Below, piece by piece: positions 1 through 5,294 of a DNA stretch of 9,639 nucleotides. The position numbers and the translations under genes were made by a program. The notes beneath the pieces are model-generated. The model saw nothing but the letters and a program-made list of their open reading frames with translations, did no database searches and had not been told where the DNA came from. Source of the DNA: Piscirickettsiaceae bacterium (GTDB lineage Bacteria; Pseudomonadota; Gammaproteobacteria; Methylococcales; Cycloclasticaceae); assembly GCA_002401365.1 (NCBI GenBank), contig NVSW01000082.1:1-9639 (forward strand), in the 5' to 3' direction. The first letter of the stretch is position 1. Each line of letters opens with the position of its first letter.

Positions 1-861
1 AAGGATGTAGCTATTCTTAAGTCTAAAATTCTGGCTTCTGGTCATAGCACACAGGAACTCGTTAGAACTGCTTGGGCTTCAGCATCGTCTTACCGTGGTA
101 CGGATATGCGTGGTGGCGCTAACGGTGCGCGCGTTCGTCTTGCTCCACAAAAAGACTGGGCTGCTAATAACCCTAGCGAACTTGCGAAAGTGCTAACTAG
201 TCTTGAAAAAATTCAAAAAAGTTTTAATAGCAAGCAATCGGGCGACAAGAAAGTATCTCTTGCTGACGTAATTGTATTATCCGGTGCGGCAGCTATTGAG
301 AAGGCTGCGAATAAGGCTGGGCATAAAGTAACGGTTCCATTTACTGCGGGTCGCACGGATGCATCGCAAGCGAATACAGACGTTGCGTCTTTCGCTAAAC
401 TTGAATCAACTGCTGATGGTTTCCGCAACTACTTTGGTGACAATAACACCAAATCACCTGCTTATATGCTGGTTGATAAAGCGAGCATGTTGACCCTTAC
501 AGTCCCTGAGATGACGGTTTTAGTTGGTGGTATGCGTACCTTAGGTGCAAACACTACAGGTAACCATGGTGTATTCACTGATAAACCTGGAGCCTTGACT
601 AATGACTTCTTCGTTAACTTACTTGATATGGGTACTAAGTGGTCTAAATCGTCGAAAGGTGTTTATGACGGGCGTGATCGCAAAACCAACGAGCTTAAAT
701 GGACTGCTACACCAGTAGATTTATTGTTCGGTTCAAATTCTGAATTACGGGCCATTGCTGAAGTTTATGCCGCTGATGATGGAAAACAGAAATTCGTTAA
801 TGATTTCGTTAAAGCATGGAGCAAAGTAATGAAGCTGGGGCGTTTTGATTTAGACTCTTAA
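1..861 (+). CDS. katG: Catalase-peroxidase KatG, C-terminal part (5' end outside window)
   Basis: This is the last 286 codons of a bifunctional haem catalase-peroxidase, which breaks down H2O2 in the cytoplasm and can also oxidise organic donors. The reading frame is open from base 1 and ends at TAA 859-861. Family signatures read in order are TAWASASSYRG and RGGANGARVRLAPQKDW near the start, then EMTVLVGGMRTLGAN, GVFTDKPGALTNDFFVNLLDMG, and the closing KFVNDFVKAWSKVMKLGRFDL. All belong to the C-terminal domain, which is a haem-free duplicate of the peroxidase fold needed to keep the active N-terminal domain folded. The haem pocket and the Trp-Tyr-Met adduct residues lie upstream of the window and cannot be checked. 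The internal ATG at 106 is not the start, because family sequence continues before it. The gene looks intact here and is followed directly by a terminator, so it appears to end its transcription unit. Confidence 0.97.
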   Translation, partial: KDVAILKSKILASGHSTQELVRTAWASASSYRGTDMRGGANGARVRLAPQKDWAANNPSELAKVLTSLEKIQKSFNSKQSGDKKVSLADVIVLSGAAAIEKAANKAGHKVTVPFTAGRTDASQANTDVASFAKLESTADGFRNYFGDNNTKSPAYMLVDKASMLTLTVPEMTVLVGGMRTLGANTTGNHGVFTDKPGALTNDFFVNLLDMGTKWSKSSKGVYDGRDRKTNELKWTATPVDLLFGSNSELRAIAEVYAADDGKQKFVNDFVKAWSKVMKLGRFDLDS

Positions 862-877
862 ACCAAAAAACACGTAC

Positions 878-920
878 CACACATAAAAGCCCCTACTAAT
901 GATAGGGGCTTTTATGTGTG
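878..920 (+). terminator. Intrinsic terminator of katG
   Basis: Bases 878-895 and 903-920 form a perfect 18-bp inverted repeat around a 7-base loop (CTAATGA). The core is a GC-rich stem, GCCCCTA/TAGGGGC, flanked by AAAA on the left (885-888) and TTTT on the right (910-913), the usual layout of a Rho-independent terminator. It begins 16 bases after the katG stop. The stem continues past the T-run as CACACAT/ATGTGTG, and the T-run is only four long. On the opposite strand a run of six T lies a few bases beyond the stem, so some bidirectional activity is possible, although no minus-strand gene ends here. Confidence 0.9.
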
Positions 921-936
921 CATTAAAACACCTTAA

Positions 937-951
937 CTAATCAATGATTAG
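937..951. repeat. 15-bp perfect palindrome, possible operator
   Basis: CTAATCA (937-943) and TGATTAG (945-951) are exact inverted copies around a single central A. The site lies just downstream of the katG terminator and just upstream of the promoter-like bases that precede the 31-aa peptide gene. It has no GC-rich core and no T-run, so it is not a terminator. Its size and place suit a dimeric regulator, but I do not recognise which one. Confidence 0.4.
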
Positions 952-952
952 C

Positions 953-970
953 TTGACGTGCTTTTGACGT
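953..970 (+). repeat. Tandem TTGACGT repeat with 11-bp period
   Basis: The heptamer TTGACGT occurs at 953-959 and again at 964-970. The copies start 11 bases apart, about one helical turn, so a protein could contact both from the same DNA face. The second copy also contains the best -35-like hexamer of the region. Chance is possible for a 7-mer pair, but the phasing and position make a regulatory role plausible. Confidence 0.35.
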
Positions 971-1009
971 TTTTTTGTCACGCATTATTTATGCTTTCAA
1001 TGCGATAAT
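964..1009 (+). promoter_or_regulatory. Candidate promoter for the 31-aa peptide gene
   Basis: Two readings are possible. TTGACG (964-969) pairs with TATTTA (986-991) over a 16-base spacer. Alternatively GATAAT (1004-1009), preceded by TGC (1001-1003), is an extended -10 element without a well-placed -35. The second would start transcription near 1016 and give a leader of about 35 bases before the ATG at 1050. The katG terminator upstream means the peptide gene needs its own promoter, which supports one of the two. Confidence 0.35.
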
Positions 1010-1049
1010 GTAATGCCTTTTATATGCTTTCCTGCTTCAGGAGAAACAC

Positions 1050-1145
1050 ATGAAACACATATGGCTAAAATTTGTGATAACTATTTTAATATTTGGCGGA
1101 TTTTTCGTTGCTGTCTATTACAGTGTATCTAGCGGTACTATTTAG
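1050..1145 (+). CDS. Small single-pass membrane peptide (31 aa), function unknown
   Basis: This is a short reading frame of 31 codons plus TAG. An AGGAG ribosome binding site at 1039-1043 sits six bases before the ATG, the best translation start signal in the window. The peptide begins MKHIWLKF, then has an uninterrupted hydrophobic stretch at about residues 9-24 (VITILIFGGFFVAVYY) and a short polar tail ending SGTI. That pattern fits a single inner-membrane helix with the basic N-terminus inside the cell. The gene stands alone after the katG terminator and 61 bases before the flavoprotein gene, with which it could be co-transcribed. I recognise no family. The start signal and the composition argue for a real gene; the shortness is the main reason for doubt. 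Confidence 0.65.
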   Translation: MKHIWLKFVITILIFGGFFVAVYYSVSSGTI

Positions 1146-1206
1146 CTATATACCATTATCAAAAAAACAGACCACCTTTACCCCCTTAACTTAAAGAAAC
1201 CTTAAT

Positions 1207-2391
1207 ATGAAGCAGGTTCATTTTGATGTGATTATTATTGGCGCTGGCGCTGCGGGATTAATGTGCGCCATTGAAGCAGGTAAACGTGGCCGTAAAGTAG
1301 TAGTGCTAGACCATGCAAATAAGGTCGGGAAGAAAATCTTAATGTCCGGCGGCGGGCGCTGTAATTTCACCAATTACAACATTGATGCGGAGAACTTCAT
1401 TTCACATAATCCGCACTTTTGTAAATCAGCCATTAACCGTTATACCCAATGGGACTTTATTGGATTGGTGACTGATTACAAAATACCGTTCCATGAACGA
1501 AAGCACGGCCAGTTATTTTGTGATGACAGCGCTAAAGACATTCTCACTATGCTGCTGTCTGAGTGCGCTAGCGTAAGCGTTGAAATTAAATTAAAGTGCG
1601 ACATTGAAGATATAAAAAAGACCGACACTTGCTTTAAAATTAATACATCGCAAGGCATTTACGACACGCCATCCCTTGTTATTACAACGGGTGGACTGTC
1701 TATTCCAAAAATGGGCGCAACCGCTTTTGGCTATAACGTGGCTAAACAGTTTGGGCATAAGGTTTGGCCTACAACTGCTGGGCTTGTGCCTTTTACCTTG
1801 CACGATAAAGATAAATCGTCGTTTGCGGAACTCTCCGGTATCGCTGTTGAAGCCATCGTTAGCAATCCACGTACCAGCTTTAGAGAAAATATATTATTGA
1901 CTCATCGCGGTTTAAGCGGCCCTGCTATTTTACAAGTATCGTCTTATTGGAAAGCAGGCGAAGCGGTCAACATTAATTTACTGCCCGATTTAAACCTAGA
2001 ACAACTATTGAAGAGCAAACAAGCAGAGCACGCTAACACGCATTTAAAAACTGTTCTAGCAGGATACTTGCCGAAACGCTTCATTGCCACCTTGTTAGAC
2101 GAAACGTTGCTTAATCAGCCTTTACAAAGCATCTCGCATCAACGCTTTAAGGATGTAGCTAAAAAACTGCACAAGTGGACGGTTAAGCCCAATAGTACCG
2201 AAGGATACCGTACGGCAGAAGTAACACTAGGCGGTGTTGATTGTGACGAGCTATCGTCGCAAACAATGGCGTCTAAAAAGGTCGAAGGGCTTTATTTTAT
2301 AGGTGAGGTGGTTGATGTTACCGGTTGGCTAGGCGGTTATAACTTCCAGTGGGCTTGGTCGTCTGGTTGGTGCGCAGGACAAGTGGTTTAA
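1207..2391 (+). CDS. yhiN: BaiN/RdsA-family FAD-dependent oxidoreductase (YhiN/HI0933 type)
   Basis: This 394-aa cytoplasmic flavoprotein belongs to the HI0933 family, which includes E. coli YhiN. The N-terminal Rossmann fold shows VIIIGAGAAGL (dinucleotide-binding GxGxxG, residues 12-17) with an acidic residue, D35, at the end of the second strand to hold the ribose. The family hallmark GKKILMSGGGRCNFTN is at residues 41-56. The C-terminal FAD contact region runs over residues 363-394 and includes FIGEVVDVTGWLGGYNFQWA. Length is normal for the family. The substrate is unknown for this clade; some gut relatives act on bile acids, which should not be carried over. The ATG at 1207 directly precedes the Rossmann strand, but only a weak AAAG-type binding site lies upstream. 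The stop overlaps the stop of the convergent lipoprotein gene by four bases. Confidence 0.93.
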   Translation: MKQVHFDVIIIGAGAAGLMCAIEAGKRGRKVVVLDHANKVGKKILMSGGGRCNFTNYNIDAENFISHNPHFCKSAINRYTQWDFIGLVTDYKIPFHERKHGQLFCDDSAKDILTMLLSECASVSVEIKLKCDIEDIKKTDTCFKINTSQGIYDTPSLVITTGGLSIPKMGATAFGYNVAKQFGHKVWPTTAGLVPFTLHDKDKSSFAELSGIAVEAIVSNPRTSFRENILLTHRGLSGPAILQVSSYWKAGEAVNINLLPDLNLEQLLKSKQAEHANTHLKTVLAGYLPKRFIATLLDETLLNQPLQSISHQRFKDVAKKLHKWTVKPNSTEGYRTAEVTLGGVDCDELSSQTMASKKVEGLYFIGEVVDVTGWLGGYNFQWAWSSGWCAGQVV

Positions 2392-2410
2392 TATTCATCC
2401 AACTTTTTTT
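2381..2410 (+). terminator. Weak intrinsic terminator candidate after yhiN
   Basis: AAGTGG (2381-2386) can pair with CCAACTT (2399-2405), leaving one bulged A and a 12-base loop, and the T-run continues to 2410. The stem is short and AT-rich, and it overlaps the last codons of the flavoprotein gene and of the opposing lipoprotein gene. The T-run of seven is the strongest part of the evidence. Confidence 0.3.
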
Positions 2411-2588
2411 GACGTTCATCGGCGCTTTTTTGTAATACATTTTCAATATTACGAGTTTTGTCCAAGGCATTTAAGTGCCCATCAAAAACGGTCTTTTTCT
2501 CAACGTCTGATTTTGTTGAACTACTTTCATTTCCACAAGCTGTTAAAGAAAAAACCGTCATTAATAAAACTAACTTAATATATTTCAT
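2388..2588 (-). CDS. Small lipoprotein (66 aa), function unknown
   Basis: The product starts MKYIKLVLLM and has a short type II signal peptide ending in the lipobox LTAC, with the lipidated cysteine at residue 18. Glycine follows it rather than aspartate, so export to the outer membrane is expected by the usual +2 rule. The mature part is only 49 residues: a Ser/Thr/Lys linker followed by a charged, probably helical segment (DGHLNALDKTRNIENVLQKS and the lysine- and glutamate-rich end). An AGAAGAGAG purine stretch just before the ATG serves as ribosome binding site. I recall similar short lipoproteins with a conserved HL..LDK..N.E pattern in other gammaproteobacteria but know no role. It lies downstream of the 227-aa membrane protein gene on the same strand and converges on yhiN with a four-base overlap. 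Confidence 0.82.
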   Translation of the reverse strand: MKYIKLVLLMTVFSLTACGNESSSTKSDVEKKTVFDGHLNALDKTRNIENVLQKSADERQKKLDEY

Positions 2589-2623
2589 ATCTCTCTTCTA
2601 CCTTTTCGAGGTTACAACCAATC

Positions 2624-2646
2624 GTGACTGCAGCAGCTTCAGTCAC
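2624..2646. repeat. Inverted repeat in the lipoprotein leader
   Basis: GTGACTG (2624-2630) and CAGTCAC (2640-2646) are exact inverted copies around nine bases. The site lies 36-58 bases upstream of the lipoprotein start and downstream of the 227-aa gene. No T-run follows on either strand, so a Rho-independent terminator is unlikely. It could be an operator or an mRNA hairpin between the two genes. Confidence 0.4.
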
Positions 2647-2711
2647 ATCATTTTCTTCTTCACGCACATAATCAGTCGTTTATTTGAAACTAAAAAACGA
2701 AAGACCCCTTA

Positions 2712-3395
2712 TTATTCCTTGAGCTTAATCGACAACCGTCCATCTTTTACCTGAATATTGTCTACGCCTTCAGAAAATGACTTCCAAAAGCCTTCATCAC
2801 CGCCAAACTCACTGACTAAATCGACATTTTTAAGGTTACCTAACCACGCATTGGGTATCGGCACACCCCATAAACTGACGCCTTTGAGTATGACGATAGG
2901 CCGCCCATTTTTATAGGCCAGCTCCGCACCTGCATTAACCTTGAGCGTTTTACCGCCCAGCACGGGGAAGTCAGGATCAAGCGGAATGATTATCTTCAAA
3001 CTCGCTAGATTATCCGACAGATCAATCGCCATTTGCTCTGCAAGGTCGGTGTTTCTCGCCAACATAGCATTGACTTCTTTTTCTGAAAAGCTTACTTCAC
3101 GTTTAGCGCCTACTTCGGTATAGGCTTCTGGTTGTAAGCCAACTGGCTTTTCATCTGCATCTTTACTGGCTAGTGCTGGCAAACCAAATTGCTTAAGTTT
3201 TTGGTTAAGAACGGCCTCTTCTTTTTTACTCAGTTCAACTTCATCAAACTGCTTTGGAAACAAGTAATAATTGAAAACAAAAATAGTAATAATGGCGGTT
3301 ATTACTATCGTAACCAACACAATTGCCAGTGTTTTTAAACAGCCTTTTTTTTCATTTAATTCTGGTTCAATATTTTGTATTTCTGCATCGATCAT
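2712..3395 (-). CDS. Conserved single-pass membrane protein (227 aa), function unknown
   Basis: The protein has a short acidic N-terminal tail, one strongly hydrophobic helix at about residues 20-46 (KTLAIVLVTIVITAIITIFV), and a soluble domain of about 180 residues probably facing the periplasm. That domain starts with a charged helix (VELSKKEEAVLNQKL), then SEKEVNAMLARNTDLAEQ (104-121) and a compact part with IIIPLDPDFPVLGGKTL (135-151), GVSLWGVPIPNAWLGNLKN (172-190) and a terminal DGRLSIKLKE. It reads as a real conserved gene. I recall similar proteins in marine gammaproteobacteria, sometimes labelled arginine N-succinyltransferase; nothing here supports that enzyme activity. The start at 3395 has a weak ribosome binding site but a good promoter upstream. 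It is divergent from yaaA and may be co-transcribed with the downstream lipoprotein gene. Confidence 0.85.
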   Translation of the reverse strand: MIDAEIQNIEPELNEKKGCLKTLAIVLVTIVITAIITIFVFNYYLFPKQFDEVELSKKEEAVLNQKLKQFGLPALASKDADEKPVGLQPEAYTEVGAKREVSFSEKEVNAMLARNTDLAEQMAIDLSDNLASLKIIIPLDPDFPVLGGKTLKVNAGAELAYKNGRPIVILKGVSLWGVPIPNAWLGNLKNVDLVSEFGGDEGFWKSFSEGVDNIQVKDGRLSIKLKE

Positions 3396-3430
3396 AATAA
3401 CAACTGGTCAACTTACTTTTAATAGATTGC

Positions 3431-3449
3431 CTATTTATACAGTAAATAG
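3431..3449. promoter_or_regulatory. 19-bp dyad operator between the 227-aa gene and yaaA
   Basis: CTATTTA (3431-3437) and TAAATAG (3443-3449) are exact inverted copies around TACAG. The left half covers the -10 element of the minus-strand promoter, and the right half lies where a -35 element for the yaaA -10 box would sit. A protein bound here could affect both genes. It does not have the CTAT-N7-ATAG spacing of an OxyR site (the spacing is 11), so I leave the regulator unnamed. Confidence 0.45.
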
Positions 3450-3462
3450 TGCGAATGGTTAA
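3434..3462 (-). promoter_or_regulatory. Sigma-70-type promoter for the 227-aa membrane protein
   Basis: Read on the minus strand, TTAACC (3457-3462) is followed after exactly 17 bases by TATAAA (3434-3439). These match the consensus hexamers at four and five of six positions. Transcription would start near 3427 and give a leader of about 32 bases before the ATG at 3395. Confidence 0.5.
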
Positions 3463-3466
3463 GGGA

Positions 3467-3472
3467 TATAAT
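3467..3472 (+). promoter_or_regulatory. Consensus -10 box upstream of yaaA
   Basis: A perfect TATAAT lies 74 bases before the yaaA start. No good -35 hexamer is found at the normal distance (3444-3449 reads AAATAG), so it would be weak alone or need an activator. The dyad at 3431-3449 occupies exactly that position, which fits activator control. Confidence 0.35.
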
Positions 3473-3546
3473 TGTTTAGGCTAGTGTACAAAAACTACTT
3501 CTAACGTCGTACAATGGCTCAATCAACAACTCTTATGGTGTCAATA

Positions 3547-4323
3547 ATGCTACTGCTCATTTCCCCTGCTAAAACCTTAGATTTCGAAAGCCCAGCAATA
3601 ACGGAGCAATATTCACAGCCAGAATTTTTGGATGATTCAGCCGAGTTAATTGACCAGTTAAAAACATTGTCTCCCAATGATGTTTCTTCATTAATGAGTA
3701 TTAGTGAAAAATTAGGGGTGTTAAATAGCAACCGATTTATTGCATGGCGCACCCCATTTACACCCGACAACAGTAAACAAGCACTGCTAGCGTTCAAAGG
3801 TGATGTCTATGAGGGCATGGCGGCCAATACACTGTCGGAAGATGATTTAAATTGGGCTAATAACCATTTACGTATTCTTTCCGGCTTATACGGGTTACTT
3901 AAACCATTAGACCTTATTCAGCCATACCGCTTAGAAATGGGTGCGCGTTTTAACAATCAGCGGGGTAAGAATTTGTATGAGTTTTGGGGCGATAAAATAA
4001 CCGATAAAATTAATCAAGAATTATTGAACCAGAAAAGCCCAGTGTTGATTAACTTAGCTTCAAACGAATATTTTAAATCGGTTAAAGTTAAAAACTTGAC
4101 CGCTGCTGTTATTACCCCTGTTTTTAAAGACTGGAAAAATGACAAATATAAGATTATTAGTTTTTATGCCAAAAAAGCACGCGGCATGATGAGTGCCTAT
4201 ATTATTAAAAATCGCATAGAAAGCCCTAGCGATATCAAGCAGTTTGACACTGTTGGCTACACTTATTCAGCCGAACAATCTAGCGAAAACGAATGGGTTT
4301 TTCTACGTAAAGAAGCCGTTTAA
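3547..4323 (+). CDS. yaaA: Peroxide stress protein YaaA (DUF328)
   Basis: The product is a 258-aa cytoplasmic protein of the YaaA/UPF0246 family, which in E. coli lowers free intracellular iron during H2O2 stress and so protects DNA and proteins from Fenton damage. Family features are the opening LLISPAKTLDFESP, FKGDVYEG (83-90), RILSGLYGLLKPLDLIQPYR (109-128) and the strongly conserved YKIISFYAKKARGMM (201-215). The start was set at 3547, not at the upstream ATGs at 3514 or 3535. From 3547 the protein begins as family members do and has the same length as the E. coli protein, while the longer forms add an unrelated MAQSTTLMVSI. A GGTG at 3537-3540, six bases before, is a modest ribosome binding site. 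The stop overlaps that of the convergent hydrolase gene by four bases. katG, another peroxide-defence gene, lies 2.7 kb upstream. Confidence 0.95.
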   Translation: MLLLISPAKTLDFESPAITEQYSQPEFLDDSAELIDQLKTLSPNDVSSLMSISEKLGVLNSNRFIAWRTPFTPDNSKQALLAFKGDVYEGMAANTLSEDDLNWANNHLRILSGLYGLLKPLDLIQPYRLEMGARFNNQRGKNLYEFWGDKITDKINQELLNQKSPVLINLASNEYFKSVKVKNLTAAVITPVFKDWKNDKYKIISFYAKKARGMMSAYIIKNRIESPSDIKQFDTVGYTYSAEQSSENEWVFLRKEAV

Positions 4324-4344
4324 TCTTCTAAGGCTTCGGCTTCT
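4311..4344. repeat. 8-bp inverted repeat straddling two convergent stop codons
   Basis: AGAAGCCG (4311-4318) and CGGCTTCT (4337-4344) are exact inverted copies around 18 bases that contain both stop codons. Each arm codes for Glu-Ala residues at the end of one protein. Both transcripts could fold the same hairpin, but no T-run follows on either strand, so it is at best a Rho-independent terminator of poor quality or an mRNA 3'-end stabiliser. Confidence 0.4.
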
Positions 4345-5279
4345 AACGATAAATATACCTGATAGGCATTTTTTCGATTGGCTTCTTTAAAAGCGGGTAA
4401 TGCAGAAAACTCTGACCAATCGGTTTGCTGATAAGCCTCGTCAAAGGCTTGAAGCTCATCAACTACAGCTGCCATTTGCTGCCTAATAAATGCCAAATAA
4501 CGTCGCGTAAGTGATACTGTTTTCGCAGGCTCTTTTGCCGCTGCGCCGTGTCCAGGAATCAACCCTTGTAGTGACTGCATTTCCATTTTTTCTAATGTTT
4601 GTAACCAAAATTTGGTGTGCGCACTACCCAGAAAAGGCACACGGCCTTCGAAAATTATATCGCCGGAAAGTAACACGCGATCATCTTCCACGTACAACGT
4701 CATATCACCATCTGAATGTGCTGCCCCAACAACATTTATCAAGAACGTAATGCCACCTAAACTAAAGCTTTCCGACTCTTTTAAAATACGATCTGGCTTA
4801 ACTATATAGGTATCATCATCCACCCACGGGAATAATGAAATTCGCCGCTCTTCAAGCCGTTCTATACTAACGGCTGACTCTATGTATTCATACGCACCAA
4901 TGGGTGCCAATATCTCCGCGCCGAGTTCTTTGAATACCTGCGCGCCATAGATGTGATCTGCATGATAATGACTAAGCACCAGTTTAACAATAGGTTGCTG
5001 GGTGATTTTCTTGATCTCCCCTACCAACTGTTGCGCCAACGATGGCGAGCCAAGCGCATCATAAACAATCACACCAGCTGGGGTAATAACAAAGCCCGCG
5101 TTTGAGATGAACCCTTCATTTTGCGTTGCTGCGCCAGACATGCCTTTAACATACCAAACGTGTTTCGACACTTGAATGGGCGTCATCTCGACAGTAGTTG
5201 ATGCGTATTCAGTAGCTGCAAATGCGGCCTCTGCCATTAGTGCTAATACCGTTATTATAATTTTTATATACGTATTCAT
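4320..5279 (-). CDS. Exported metallo-beta-lactamase-fold hydrolase
   Basis: This 319-aa protein starts with a Sec signal peptide (MNTYIKIIITVLALMAEAAFA, likely cut after A21), so it acts in the periplasm or outside. The zinc-binding residues of the fold are all present: HYHADH (H104, H106, D108, H109), H188 in AHSDGD, D207 in LSGDIIF and H244 in PGHG. An intact two-metal site is therefore expected. The fold covers residues of about 35-250, and a helical C-terminal tail follows. Relatives include subclass-B-like and SoxH/PQQ-linked hydrolases as well as thioesterases and glyoxalase II-like enzymes. The substrate cannot be read from sequence, and antibiotic resistance should not be assumed. 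The start lies 15 bases downstream of the rapA stop on the same strand, so it is probably translated from the rapA transcript. No clear ribosome binding site precedes the ATG. Confidence 0.9.
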   Translation of the reverse strand: MNTYIKIIITVLALMAEAAFAATEYASTTVEMTPIQVSKHVWYVKGMSGAATQNEGFISNAGFVITPAGVIVYDALGSPSLAQQLVGEIKKITQQPIVKLVLSHYHADHIYGAQVFKELGAEILAPIGAYEYIESAVSIERLEERRISLFPWVDDDTYIVKPDRILKESESFSLGGITFLINVVGAAHSDGDMTLYVEDDRVLLSGDIIFEGRVPFLGSAHTKFWLQTLEKMEMQSLQGLIPGHGAAAKEPAKTVSLTRRYLAFIRQQMAAVVDELQAFDEAYQQTDWSEFSALPAFKEANRKNAYQVYLSLEAEALED

Positions 5280-5294
5280 TTAGTCGCAAGGTTT

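Noticed and set aside
2458..2754. Plus-strand open frame of 98 codons across the lipoprotein gene
   Set aside because: It runs antisense to the lipoprotein gene with its lipobox and into the 3' end of the 227-aa gene; its product has no coherent pattern.
3422..3449. OxyR binding site between the 227-aa gene and yaaA
   Set aside because: ATAG and CTAT elements are present, but the spacings (5 and 11 bases) do not fit the regular seven-base spacing of OxyR sites.
3514..3546. Longer N-terminus of YaaA starting at ATG 3514 or 3535
   Set aside because: It adds residues not found in the family; starting at 3547 gives the usual beginning and the usual 258-aa length.
4320..5279. Antibiotic-resistance beta-lactamase or PQQ-biosynthesis hydrolase
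   Set aside because: The zinc motif is shared by the whole superfamily, and no PQQ or resistance genes lie nearby, so a specific name is not justified.
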